Shown piece by piece: positions 1 to 8,371 of a stretch of 64,000 nt of DNA; the stretch's first letter is position 1; each line of letters begins with the position of its first letter. Position numbers and translations under genes: made by a program. Origin of the DNA: Bacillota bacterium (GTDB lineage: Bacteria > Bacillota > Clostridia > Christensenellales > SZUA-584); the NCBI GenBank assembly GCA_023459495.1, contig JAEWTL010000077.1, positions 248,001 through 312,000 of the forward strand, in the 5' to 3' direction. The notes beneath the pieces were generated by a model. It searched no databases. It had not been told where the DNA came from and saw nothing but the letters and a program-made list of their open reading frames with translations.

Positions 1-565
1 GGCCCGTAATGAAGCTGCTCAACAGGCAGCGTCCGGAGTACGAAATGCACATCGCGCCGTGCACAAAAGCTTCGATTTCCACCGTGTCCGGCAGCTTGCG
101 CCGGATGGAAGAAATCTCATCCAGCGACAGCTCCCTTGAGAGGATTACGCGGCTGGCACCCTGCGCATGCCAGAACGCGGCGCTGGCAGCGCTGCAGATA
201 TTGGCCTGCGTACTGATGTGCACCGGCATATCCGGCGTAACGCGGCGCACGGTCATCATCACGCCCGGGTCGGAGACGATCAGCGCGTCGACGCGGGCAT
301 CGTAAAGGCCCGAAACGTATGCTTCGAGCCCTTCATAGTCCTGTTCGTGGAACACCGCATTGAGCGCGATGTACAGCTTTTTGCCGAGGCGGTGCAGGTA
401 CGCCGCAGCGTCCGAAATCTCTTCGAGTGTGAAGTTATCGGCAAACGCGCGCAGGCCGTAAACCTTGCCCGCCGCATATACCGCATCCGCACCAAAGCGC
501 GCCGCGGCTTCCAGACACTCCCGGTTTCCCGCGGGAGCAAGCAGCTCAACCCCCGGTTGCGTCAT
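1..565 (-). CDS. Peptidase U32 family protein, TrhP-like (5' part only, runs off the left edge)
   Basis: 188 codons are present; the C-terminal half lies outside the window. The N-terminus has the U32 pattern: ELLAPAGN at residues 7-14, STQANICSAASAAFW at 118-132, and the family signature HGAMCISYSGRC at 169-180. U32 members include collagenase-like proteases and, in Bacillota, the YrrN/YrrO (TrhP) proteins that hydroxylate tRNA uridine 34. In Bacillus subtilis these lie beside yrrL, the mltG homologue, and here too the gene directly follows mltG, so a tRNA-modification role is favoured by inference. The ATG at 565 lies inside the end of mltG (20-base overlap), which implies translational coupling. 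A protease role cannot be excluded. Confidence 0.88.
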   Translation of the reverse strand, partial: MTQPGVELLAPAGNRECLEAAARFGADAVYAAGKVYGLRAFADNFTLEEISDAAAYLHRLGKKLYIALNAVFHEQDYEGLEAYVSGLYDARVDALIVSDPGVMMTVRRVTPDMPVHISTQANICSAASAAFWHAQGASRVILSRELSLDEISSIRRKLPDTVEIEAFVHGAMCISYSGRCLLSSFITG

Positions 566-1850
566 GGTTATCCGAAGCTGCCGCCGCTTCGTATGCGGCG
601 ACGTTGGCGTTATGTTCCTCGAGCGTCTTGGCAAACGCGAGCTCTGTGGAATCCGGCGATCTGAGACTGAAGTAGTAATACTCCTCTCCCTTGACCATGT
701 AGTCCTCGTCCGGGTACAGCGCGGCTTCAATGGCCTGCTGGCCAGGGTTGGATATCGGCCCGATAGGCAGCCCGCTCACCGCATAGGTGTTGTAAGGCGA
801 GTCAATGGCCAACTCGGTGGCCGTATAGGAAAGCTTCTTCTCTCCCGTCACATAGCGCAGCGTTGCGTCCGACTGCAGCTTCATGTCTTTGGCAATACGA
901 TTGTAGAACACCGCCGAGACTTTCTTGAAATCCGCAGGCTGCGCTTCCCACTCGATGATGGACGCGAGCGTCATCACCTGATCGATGGTCATGCCTAAAT
1001 CCTCGGCGCGTTCCTCGTAATCCAGAGAAAAGATATAGTCGAAACGGTCGAGCAGCTTGCGGATGACCTGCTCGGGGGTGGCGTCTGCATAGACCTCATA
1101 GGTGTCGGGGAACAGATACCCTTCAAGTAAGTACCTGCGTCCGTTTGCCTTTGCGTCATCGGGCAGCGCCGCAATGAATGCATAGTCGTCAAACGTGTCC
1201 GTATCGTTGCACAGCTTCAGGAACTCCTGTCGCTCCGACTCGTCGAACACGCCCTTGGTTACCAGCGTCTTCCCCATATCGTAGACCGTCATGCCCTCCG
1301 TGAACGTGATCTTGATGATCTCTTCTTCCCCGTCGCCCGCCACCAGCGTTTCCATTACCTCCTCGATGGTCATGCCGGGTGAAAGGTCATAGGTGCCGGC
1401 CTGCAGCTTGGATGACATATCGTTGAAGTCCACGTAGAGCTGGAACACAAACTTGTTGCGGATGATGCCGTCGTCATGCAGCTGTGAGGCGATCTTGGAA
1501 AGCGATGAGCCCGCCGTGATCTTCACCGTCTTGACCGTTGTCGTATCGCTCTCCACCGGCGCGATGTAGTTATCCACCACATAGTGGTATCCGCCGCTAC
1601 CCACCAGCCACACCAGCGCTACGCTGATGAGCAGGATGACCAGCGGACGCAGGATGCGCCATATCAGCGCGCCTGTGGGCAGGTCCTGAATGGAACTGCG
1701 CTCCTCGCACCGTTCGGGCGGCTCCTTGCCGACAGGTTCCAGCGAAAAAGCGCGCGTGTTACCGTCCGGCAGTTCCATTTGGTCCCTGCGGATATTGCGC
1801 GGCGCGGGTTCGTCGCTCATGAAAGAATTGTGGTTACGGTCATCCGCCAT
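546..1850 (-). CDS. mltG: Endolytic murein transglycosylase MltG
   Basis: 434 aa. MltG cuts nascent glycan strands at the outer face of the membrane and so sets where peptidoglycan synthesis terminates. A cytoplasmic tail of about 65 residues precedes one membrane segment (about 66-90), followed by the extracellular YceG domain. The signature LLEGYLFPDTYEV is at 241-253. The catalytic glutamate is E300 in LASIIEWEAQ, aligning with the ASIxE motif of the Escherichia coli enzyme. The gene sits 6 bases after the YlbF-like gene and overlaps the U32 gene by 20 bases, so the three are probably one transcript. Length and motif set are normal for the family. Confidence 0.95.
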   Translation of the reverse strand: MADDRNHNSFMSDEPAPRNIRRDQMELPDGNTRAFSLEPVGKEPPERCEERSSIQDLPTGALIWRILRPLVILLISVALVWLVGSGGYHYVVDNYIAPVESDTTTVKTVKITAGSSLSKIASQLHDDGIIRNKFVFQLYVDFNDMSSKLQAGTYDLSPGMTIEEVMETLVAGDGEEEIIKITFTEGMTVYDMGKTLVTKGVFDESERQEFLKLCNDTDTFDDYAFIAALPDDAKANGRRYLLEGYLFPDTYEVYADATPEQVIRKLLDRFDYIFSLDYEERAEDLGMTIDQVMTLASIIEWEAQPADFKKVSAVFYNRIAKDMKLQSDATLRYVTGEKKLSYTATELAIDSPYNTYAVSGLPIGPISNPGQQAIEAALYPDEDYMVKGEEYYYFSLRSPDSTELAFAKTLEEHNANVAAYEAAAASDNHDATGG

Positions 1851-1856
1851 AATTCC

Positions 1857-2204
1857 CTACTCGCTTAGAAAATCCAGCCCCATGTCGCACGCGTCGCCGA
1901 TGATGCGGTACACGTCGCTTATGATGGTCTGGAACTTGTATTCCGCGACGAAATACGCCGCGATGTCCTTATTAAACGCCAGGACTTCGCCAAGCTTCTT
2001 CAGTTTCTCCATGGTCTCGGCATCCGGCTCCTTGCCGGTCAGATAACCCGCCTGCGCCTCAAGCTGCAGCTTCTTGTAGTCCGCCAGCAGCGATTTGGTC
2101 TGCGCGTCCGCCGTGACCAGTTCCTTTAAGCGCGCGTACTCCGCATAATCCGGGCTCTTTTTGATCTCGGCGGCCAACTCGTGCGCCTTGTCATATACCT
2201 GCAT
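1857..2204 (-). CDS. YlbF/YmcA family protein
   Basis: 115 aa, entirely helical in appearance and charged, with no membrane segment. It matches the YlbF/YmcA (Com_YlbF) family: an N-terminal helix (VYDKAHELAAEIKKSPDY), a central LLADYKKLQLEAQ helix and a KDIAAYFVAEYKFQTII tail. In Bacillus subtilis YlbF, YmcA and YaaT form the Y-complex that steers RNase Y in mRNA maturation. Its place 12 bases after the RNase J gene supports an RNA-processing role (inference). Start ATG at 2204 is preceded by GGGAGG-type purines. Which paralogue (YlbF or YmcA) it represents cannot be decided here. Confidence 0.85.
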   Translation of the reverse strand: MQVYDKAHELAAEIKKSPDYAEYARLKELVTADAQTKSLLADYKKLQLEAQAGYLTGKEPDAETMEKLKKLGEVLAFNKDIAAYFVAEYKFQTIISDVYRIIGDACDMGLDFLSE

Positions 2205-2216
2205 GGGCAGCCTCCC

Positions 2217-3878
2217 TTAAATATCGATGATGACCGGCAATATCATAGGATTGCGCTTGGTGTTGTCATACAAAAAGCTGCGCAGTGCCTTTTTGATACG
2301 GCTCTTGATGGTCGTCCACTCGGTAATCTTGTTCTTTACACAGTCGTCCACGATGTCAGTGATCATGCGGCGCGCCGCCTCCAACAGGTCGGTGGACTCG
2401 CGCATGTACACAAACCCGCGCGAGATGATCTCCGGTCCGGACACCAGCTCGCCCGTCTCGGCGGACAGCGTGACCACGACGATGAATAGTCCGTCCTGCG
2501 ACAGCAGCTTTCTGTCGCGCAGCACCACCTGCCCCACGTCGCCTACGCCGAGGCCGTCGATGATGACGCTGCCCGATGGCACGGTCTCGGTAAACTGCGA
2601 AAACCGCTGCCCCACCTCAATCACCTTGCCGATCTCCGGAATGAAGATGTTGCTGCGCTTAATGCCCATGTTCTCGGCCAGCGCCGCATGACGGTAAAGG
2701 TGACGGTATTCACCATGCACCGGGATGAAATACTTCGGCCGGGTCAGCGAGAGCATAAGCTTCAGCTCCTCCTCGCAGGCATGGCCGGAAACGTGCACAT
2801 CCGCAACGCCTTCGTTGATGACGTCTGCGCCCTTGCGGTACAGCATGTTGATGACGTCGGAGACATAGCGCTCGTTGCCCGGAATGGGCGTGGACGAGAT
2901 GATCACGAGGTCACCCGGAATCATGGAGAGCTTTTTATGCTCGCCCGCCGCCATGCGCACAAGGCCGGACATTGTCTCGCCCTGGCTGCCGGTCGTCAGA
3001 ATCACGATCTTATTCTTCTTGTATTTTTCGAGGTCCTCCGGCTCCACCAGCATCTCTTCATCCAGTTCAAGGTAGCCCAGCTGCTTGGCGACCTTGGCGA
3101 TCTTGAGCATGCTGCGGCCCGAAAGGCAGATCTTGCGCCCGTACCGTTTGGACGCGTTGACGACCTGCTGCAGGCGGTGGATGTTGGACGCAAACGTAGC
3201 CACGATGATCCGGCCCTGCGCGGCCTTGAAGTAGTTTTCAAACATTTCGCCCACGCGCCGCTCCGACATCGTGCTGCCGGGGTTTTCGGCGTTGGTGCTG
3301 TCGGAGAGCAGTGCCAGCACGCCCTTGTCCCCGAGGTCCGCAAATTTGGCGAAGTCCATCACCTTGCCGTCCACCGGCGTGTGGTCCACCTTGAAGTCAC
3401 CGGTATGGACGATGGTGCCCGCGGGCGTGTGTATCGCGTAGGCCAGCGCCGCGTCGATGCTGTGCGTCACCTTGACGGCCTCCACGCGGAAAACGCCTGC
3501 CGTCACCGTCTCGCCTGGCTTGATGACGTTCAGGGTGATGTTGTTGGCTTTGTGCTCCGCGAGCTTGGTCTCAATGAGCGCCAGCGTTAAGTCCGTGCCG
3601 TACACCGGCGCGCCCATCTCGGGCAGCAGGTACGGCGTTGCGCCGATATGATCCTCATGGCCGTGCGTAATGAAAACGCCTTTTATCTTTTCTTTGTTCT
3701 TTTTTAAATAGGTGATATCCGGTATCACGTAATCCACGCCGAGCATATCCTCGCGCGGGAAGCATAATCCGCAGTCGATCACGATGATCTCGTCGGCGTA
3801 CTCGATGACGTACATATTTTTGCCGATCTCGCCAACGCCGCCCAGCGGGGTGATGCGTATTGTTTTCTGTTTTGACAA
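2217..3878 (-). CDS. rnj: Ribonuclease J
   Basis: 553 aa, the usual length. RNase J is a metallo-beta-lactamase/beta-CASP enzyme with 5'-3' exonuclease and endonuclease activity in mRNA decay and rRNA maturation. The zinc-binding motif HGHEDH is at 72-77, followed by the beta-CASP region (GSTMSERRVGEMFENYF, SGHACEEELKLML, PVHGEYRH) and the C-terminal RNase J domain. The start is TTG at 3878: GAGAGGAAG lies 8 bases upstream in the message and no in-frame ATG fits the conserved N-terminus (SKQKTIRITPLGGVGEIGKNMY). It heads the RNase J-YlbF-mltG-U32 transcript. A weak start codon may hold down its translation (inference). Confidence 0.96.
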   Translation of the reverse strand: MSKQKTIRITPLGGVGEIGKNMYVIEYADEIIVIDCGLCFPREDMLGVDYVIPDITYLKKNKEKIKGVFITHGHEDHIGATPYLLPEMGAPVYGTDLTLALIETKLAEHKANNITLNVIKPGETVTAGVFRVEAVKVTHSIDAALAYAIHTPAGTIVHTGDFKVDHTPVDGKVMDFAKFADLGDKGVLALLSDSTNAENPGSTMSERRVGEMFENYFKAAQGRIIVATFASNIHRLQQVVNASKRYGRKICLSGRSMLKIAKVAKQLGYLELDEEMLVEPEDLEKYKKNKIVILTTGSQGETMSGLVRMAAGEHKKLSMIPGDLVIISSTPIPGNERYVSDVINMLYRKGADVINEGVADVHVSGHACEEELKLMLSLTRPKYFIPVHGEYRHLYRHAALAENMGIKRSNIFIPEIGKVIEVGQRFSQFTETVPSGSVIIDGLGVGDVGQVVLRDRKLLSQDGLFIVVVTLSAETGELVSGPEIISRGFVYMRESTDLLEAARRMITDIVDDCVKNKITEWTTIKSRIKKALRSFLYDNTKRNPMILPVIIDI

Positions 3879-4058
3879 GTATGTCTTCCTCTCTTTCGAA
3901 GCTCATTATATCATATAGCAATTAAAATCTCAAAGCAAGCGGCCATCTGGTTTTGGCCGGCAGTTCCTTACATAAGAACGGAGATTTCTAACGACAACTG
4001 CACAGGCTGCGGGCATGATCTCCTTATGAAGTTTTTGTAATTGGAGATTGATTTATAC

Positions 4059-4086
4059 TTACCAGGCAAACCATTTATGCTATAAT
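4059..4086 (+). promoter_or_regulatory. Candidate promoter for the 40-codon ORF
   Basis: A perfect -10 TATAAT at 4081-4086 has a 4/6 match -35 (TTACCA, 4059-4064) 16 bases upstream, in an AT-rich stretch between divergent genes. A start near 4093 would give a leader of about 50 nt before the small ORF. Confidence 0.4.
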
Positions 4087-4142
4087 AAATACCAAGCTTA
4101 TGTTACCAAAGTAATTTAGATTTAACAAGCCCCAATGGAGAG

Positions 4143-4265
4143 ATGTATGCGCTATGTTTGAACAACTTTGTTGCTTCTCCCATCTTTTTAATGATATTCG
4201 CTTCTGCATTATTTGCTGCAGCCTTGCCGTTTGTATTATCAGGAAAGTTGAAAAGATTACAGTGA
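4143..4265 (+). CDS. Small hydrophobic ORF, 40 aa, unknown function
   Basis: 40 codons from ATG 4143 to TGA 4265. GGAGAG ends 2 bases before the ATG, which is close but usable. Residues 8-33 form one hydrophobic helix (including SPIFLMIFASALF), ending in a basic tail KLKRLQ. The surrounding DNA is visibly more AT-rich than the neighbours. It could be a genuine small membrane protein, or the last helix left from a decayed transporter gene; nothing upstream extends the frame. I do not recognise a family. A TATAAT promoter lies 57 bases upstream. Confidence 0.4.
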   Translation: MYALCLNNFVASPIFLMIFASALFAAALPFVLSGKLKRLQ

Positions 4266-4301
4266 ACTAATCGGGAACTGCCCGCACAAAAAGCGGATGG
4301 C

Positions 4302-4330
4302 TTGCCGCAAAGCGCGGAGCATGATAAAAT
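4302..4330 (+). promoter_or_regulatory. Promoter of the acetate-kinase-like gene
   Basis: TTGCCG (4302-4307), 17-base spacer, TAAAAT (4325-4330). The predicted start near 4337 leaves about 25 nt before the ATG at 4362. Confidence 0.55.
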
Positions 4331-4361
4331 TGTTGCAAATTCAGCGCAGGGGGATCATCTA

Positions 4362-5555
4362 ATGCGGATTCTGATATGCAACGCGGGCAGCACCTCGCTC
4401 AAGTTCAAGTTGTATGAAATGCCCGGTGAGGTCATTCTGGCCGAGGCCAAAATGGACAGGGTGGGCTCCCGCAGCGCCTCCATATTCAGTTATAAAACAA
4501 CCTCCGCTTCGATAAAGCGCGAAGGCGTCGATATCCCCGATTACCGTGAAGGCATCCGCATCTTCCTCGATGCGCTGACCGGTGCGGAAACGGGCGTGCT
4601 CTCCTCCATCGAAGAGGTGGACGCCGTAGGCTTCAAGCCGGTGCTTGGCAAGGGCTATGCCGCCGTGCACGACATGGATGACGCGTGCATTCAGGGCCTT
4701 GAGGATTACATGAACGTCGCGCCGGTGCACAACCGCGCTTACCTGCAGGCCATCCGCGCGTTCAAAAGCCTGCTGCCCGACATGCCCATGGTGGGCGTGT
4801 TCGAGCCGAATTTCCACCGCACCATTCCGGAAGAGGCGCGCGTGTACGGCATCCCGTATGAATGGACGGAGCAGTACGGCCTCAGGAAATACGGTTATCA
4901 CGGCGCGTCCCACCGCTTTGTTTCCGAGACCGCGCCGACAATGGGCAAGGCCGAGCGCATCATCTCCTGCCATCTTGGCGGCAGCGGCTCCATCTGCGCC
5001 ATTTTGGACGGTAAATCGATCAACAACAGCTTTGGATTCTCGCTGCAAAGCGGCATTCTTCACGCCAACCGCGTGGGCGACCTTGATCCGTACATCCTCG
5101 TGTACCTGCTGAAGTCCGGCATGACGCTGGATGAGCTGACGGAAGGCCTCGTGGAAAACGGCGGCATCAAAGGCATCTCGGGCGTCAGCAACGATCTGCG
5201 CGACATCGAGGAAGCGGCGAATGCGGGCAACGCGCGTGCGCAGCTCGCCATCGATACATTCTGCTTCGGCATCCGCAGCTACATCGGCAGCTATTACGCG
5301 CAGCTGGGCGGGCTCGACATGCTGGCTTTCACGGGCGGCATCGGAGAGTTCTCCGCCACGGTACGCAAAGCCGTGTGCGAACCGCTGCGCCATATGGGTA
5401 TCTGGCTCGACGAAGCGGCCAACGATGCGTGCCACGGCACACAGGCGCTCATCTCCGCACCGGACTCGCCGGTGAAGATCGCGGTCATTCCAGCCAACGA
5501 AGAACTCATCCTCGCCAAAGAAGTATTTGAGCACATCGGCGCACAGCGGCACTGA
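4362..5555 (+). CDS. Divergent acetate/propionate kinase family protein
   Basis: 397 aa, normal length for acetate kinase, which makes acetyl phosphate plus ADP into acetate plus ATP. The fold is clear: NAGSTSLKFKLY at 7-18, GYHGASHRFVSE at 178-189, GGIGEFS late in the protein and PANEELILAKE near the C-terminus. However, several residues that are invariant in true acetate kinases differ. HRVVHGG is replaced by FKPVLGK (91-97), removing the catalytic Arg. FDTAFH reads FEPNFH (147-152), Asp to Glu. HLGNG reads HLGGS (204-208), losing the Asn. Substrate and even activity are therefore uncertain. Start at 4362 is set by AGGGGGA upstream; an in-frame ATG at 4302 falls in the promoter. It is single-gene, with its own promoter and terminator. 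Confidence 0.85.
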   Translation: MRILICNAGSTSLKFKLYEMPGEVILAEAKMDRVGSRSASIFSYKTTSASIKREGVDIPDYREGIRIFLDALTGAETGVLSSIEEVDAVGFKPVLGKGYAAVHDMDDACIQGLEDYMNVAPVHNRAYLQAIRAFKSLLPDMPMVGVFEPNFHRTIPEEARVYGIPYEWTEQYGLRKYGYHGASHRFVSETAPTMGKAERIISCHLGGSGSICAILDGKSINNSFGFSLQSGILHANRVGDLDPYILVYLLKSGMTLDELTEGLVENGGIKGISGVSNDLRDIEEAANAGNARAQLAIDTFCFGIRSYIGSYYAQLGGLDMLAFTGGIGEFSATVRKAVCEPLRHMGIWLDEAANDACHGTQALISAPDSPVKIAVIPANEELILAKEVFEHIGAQRH

Positions 5556-5573
5556 GCATTTTTCGCAGCCTTT

Positions 5574-5600
5574 AGCCGGGTATAAAAACCCGGCTTTTTT
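5574..5600 (+). terminator. Rho-independent terminator after the kinase gene
   Basis: An 8-bp perfect stem AGCCGGGT/ACCCGGCT (5574-5581 with 5588-5595), 6-base loop, followed by six T. It starts 18 bases after the stop codon. Confidence 0.9.
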
Positions 5601-5707
5601 AATTTTATTGGCTGAATATGTTAACCACTGCGGGATTTAAGCCGATATATAATAAGTGACAATCCTTTCCCTTTCCATCCAATAATCATTCTTTGCGGAG
5701 GTATGCT

Positions 5708-7609
5708 TTGGATACGAACTCTTCCCCGTACGAACAGCTCCGTAAGCTTTCGGGGCAAACTGCCGACGCCCTGCCGACACCAGACCAACTGCAGGACATG
5801 ATAGTTAAAATCGCCGCGCTGCTGTCCGATCTCAAAGGCGACATTCTCGCTACCGGCCAGTACAGCGGCGAAATTGTTTCCACCTATGGCGAACGGATCG
5901 ACGCCATCCGGCGTATCACCGAAGCCAACGCCGAAATCACCAAAGGAATTGAGAAGCAGGTGCAAAGCGCCGACCGGTGTGTGGACCTCTCCACGGAGTT
6001 TCAGAGCAGCTTTGAAACGCTGCTGCGCTCCTCCGGCGAGCTGGCCGCCCAGTCGGACAGGACCAGCCAGATCAGTGCATCGGGCGAGGAGCAGATTCAG
6101 GGCCTGCTCACCATCAGCCGCCAGTCCCAGCAGCAGCTGCAGAGCATCTTCGAGAAGATCGATGCCCTGTCCGAAAATGCGCAAAGCATCAACAGCATCA
6201 TTTCGGTGATCCTGCGCATCGCGCGTCAGACCAACCTGCTGTCGCTCAACGCATCGATCGAGGCCGCAAGAGCAGGCACAGCCGGGAAAGGCTTTGCGGT
6301 CGTCGCGGAGGAGATCAAGCGGCTTGCCGACGACACCCAGAAGGAAGGCCAGCAGATTGCCGATATCGTGAACCATATCTCCCAGGACGTTGGTGAAGTA
6401 CAGCATCTCACCCAAACCGCAAAGGAAGATTTCACGGAGCAGGAAAACCGTATTGAGCAGTCGAACGCCGCACTGTCCGACATCCGGCAGGCGCTCGCCG
6501 GGCTCGTTACCCAGCAGACGCATGTCAGCGAAATGATCGAACGCCTGATGCGGCACAAGGAAGAACTCGTCACCTCTATCACCGATATTTCCCGCGTCAC
6601 CGAGCACAGCGCCGCCACGAGCCAAATGGTACTGTCTTTTTCGATGGAGCAAGCCAGCAAGGACGAACTCGTGCTGGCCATGCTGCATACGCAGCAGGCG
6701 CTGATCAAAGAGTCCGGAAAGAAGCTGGAGGGCGTCGATGCGCCGTCCGGCAGCGCGCGCCGTCCGAAGATCGGCATCACCCTGCTCGAGCGGCAGGAGT
6801 TTTATTTCGAGGTGGAGGAAGCCGCGATCGCCGCAGGCAAAAAGCTGGGCTTCGATATCGTCTGCAACTCTCCGCAGCGCTTCAATGTGGAGCAGCAGCT
6901 GGCCGCGTTCAAAGGCTTTGTGACCGAGGGTGTGGACGCTATCATCGTCGTACCAAGCGATCCGGCCCGCTTTCAGCAGCCTATCAACGAGGCGGTGGCC
7001 CGTGGTATCCGCGTGGTCTGCCTCGATATCGACGCGCCTCAGACGCGACGCAATATGTTCATTACCTCAGACAGCTACATCGGCGGCAAGCAGTGCGGTG
7101 AAGCGGCAATCCGGCATTTAAAGGGCCGCGGCAGGGTTCTCATTCTGCTTTGCGCGGCAGGTATCCCTTCTGTACAGCAGCGGTGCAAGGGGTTCATGGA
7201 TGCCATTGCACCCTTCCCCGAAATGAAGGTCGTCAAAAAGGTGGAGCAGGACGACACCGACATTGAAAAGACCCGGCGCATCCTCACCAACCTGCTGGAT
7301 ACCTTCCGGGACTTCGACCTGATCTATATCGTCACGGCGGATGCCGCCGAGGTCGCCATGGACATGTGGAAGCAACGCAGGCTCAGCCAGAAGATCGTCG
7401 TGCTCAGCAAAAACAATAAGGTCATGCATGGCATCCGCGAAGGCCTGATCTCCAGCCAGATTTCGCAGCGCAACACGCTCTGGGGCGAGATGGCGGTGCT
7501 CAACATCAGCCGCATGCTGAAGGGCGAACAGGTACAGCCGTACGAGAACACCGGAATGTACGAAATCAACGCAGCCAACCTGCCGGTATTCGAAAAATAC
7601 GGAGGCTGA
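5708..7609 (+). CDS. Soluble chemoreceptor signalling domain fused to a periplasmic-binding-protein-like domain
   Basis: 633 aa. Residues about 40-310 are a coiled-coil MCP signalling domain; the receptor tip, with ARQTNLLSLNASIEAARAG at 172-190 then GKGFAVVAEEIKRLA, should bind CheA/CheW. Residues about 353-628 are a type I sugar-binding fold of the RbsB class (PKIGITLLERQEFYFEVEEA, then DAIIVVPSDPARF). There is no signal peptide and no membrane segment, so both halves should be cytoplasmic and sense an internal ligand (inference). Normally such binding proteins are exported and only touch receptors from outside. Start: GGAGG at 5697-5701 sets TTG 5708; the earlier in-frame TTG 5693 overlaps the ribosome site. 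It is flanked by terminators, so monocistronic. Confidence 0.9.
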   Translation: MDTNSSPYEQLRKLSGQTADALPTPDQLQDMIVKIAALLSDLKGDILATGQYSGEIVSTYGERIDAIRRITEANAEITKGIEKQVQSADRCVDLSTEFQSSFETLLRSSGELAAQSDRTSQISASGEEQIQGLLTISRQSQQQLQSIFEKIDALSENAQSINSIISVILRIARQTNLLSLNASIEAARAGTAGKGFAVVAEEIKRLADDTQKEGQQIADIVNHISQDVGEVQHLTQTAKEDFTEQENRIEQSNAALSDIRQALAGLVTQQTHVSEMIERLMRHKEELVTSITDISRVTEHSAATSQMVLSFSMEQASKDELVLAMLHTQQALIKESGKKLEGVDAPSGSARRPKIGITLLERQEFYFEVEEAAIAAGKKLGFDIVCNSPQRFNVEQQLAAFKGFVTEGVDAIIVVPSDPARFQQPINEAVARGIRVVCLDIDAPQTRRNMFITSDSYIGGKQCGEAAIRHLKGRGRVLILLCAAGIPSVQQRCKGFMDAIAPFPEMKVVKKVEQDDTDIEKTRRILTNLLDTFRDFDLIYIVTADAAEVAMDMWKQRRLSQKIVVLSKNNKVMHGIREGLISSQISQRNTLWGEMAVLNISRMLKGEQVQPYENTGMYEINAANLPVFEKYGG

Positions 7610-7623
7610 CGCGTAGCAGCAAA

Positions 7624-7648
7624 AGCCGCGTAACGACGCGGCTTTTTA
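7624..7648. terminator. Bidirectional terminator between convergent genes
   Basis: Perfect 8-bp stem AGCCGCGT/ACGCGGCT (7624-7631, 7636-7643), loop AACG, five T on the plus strand and four on the minus strand. It serves the receptor fusion and the MgtC-like gene. Confidence 0.88.
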
Positions 7649-7662
7649 TATATGCCTTGCTT

Positions 7663-8343
7663 TTATATCTCTTCAATGAGCTTCAGCCCCGGACATGGCC
7701 GCAGCATTTCGATGATCTCCGCGTGGGATTTCTTTTCTTTGAACTGCAGCATAAACACTGCGCCTACGCCCGGCACCCCCTCGGGCACCAGCGTCTCAAA
7801 ATCGGAAACGCTGATTTTAAGCCTATCCGCGAGCGCGAGAAAATCGCCGATGTTGCTGATGGCATCGAATACGATGTAGAGCCGAATGCGGCGCATGCGG
7901 GAAACGTAGCGCGTCTGCACCCATTCCAGCGCAGTCATGACGAGGAAGATGGCGATGCAGACCACGATCGCGCCGCTGTAGAACCCAATGCCGATGGCAA
8001 GGCCCATGCAGGCCGCCGCCCAAAGCCCCGCCGCGGTGGTGAGGCCGCGAATCTGCTTGACGCCCGTGACGAGAATCGTACCGGCCCCGAGGAAGCCGAT
8101 GCCGCTGATGACCTGCGCCCCCAGCCGCGCGGGGTCCGTGTTGCCAAAGCGGCCCAGCATAAATTGAGCAGTCATCATCACGATGGCGGAGCTGACGCAT
8201 ACGAGGATGTAGGTGCGCAGGCCCGCAGCGCGGCGCTTGCGCGTGCGCTCCAGCCCCAAAAGGCCGCCCAACACCATCGCGAGCCCCACGCGCACGATTA
8301 TTGCCGCCATGTTCAGTTCCTGAAAATACTGATCGATCTGCAA
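7663..8343 (-). CDS. MgtC/SapB family membrane protein
   Basis: 226 aa. The N-terminal two thirds are the MgtC domain with four to five membrane helices and the family motifs GGLLGLERTRKRRAAGLRTY (26-45), ISGIGFLGAG and IRGLTTAAGLW. The C-terminal 75 residues form a soluble ACT-like domain (LYIVFDAISNIGDFLALADR). MgtC proteins act in magnesium limitation and in tuning F-type ATP synthase; the environmental family members are less well understood. The gene stands alone, 28 bases after the DUF3795 gene on the same strand, so the two may share a transcript. No magnesium riboswitch is visible upstream. Confidence 0.9.
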   Translation of the reverse strand: MQIDQYFQELNMAAIIVRVGLAMVLGGLLGLERTRKRRAAGLRTYILVCVSSAIVMMTAQFMLGRFGNTDPARLGAQVISGIGFLGAGTILVTGVKQIRGLTTAAGLWAAACMGLAIGIGFYSGAIVVCIAIFLVMTALEWVQTRYVSRMRRIRLYIVFDAISNIGDFLALADRLKISVSDFETLVPEGVPGVGAVFMLQFKEKKSHAEIIEMLRPCPGLKLIEEI

Positions 8344-8371
8344 CTATCCTTCCTCCCGAAAGCCGCCTTTC

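Noticed and set aside
167..998. Plus-strand ORFs of up to 177 codons opposite mltG and the U32 gene
   Set aside because: They are shadows of the minus-strand genes: no ribosome sites, no recognisable motifs, and biased Arg/Ala content.
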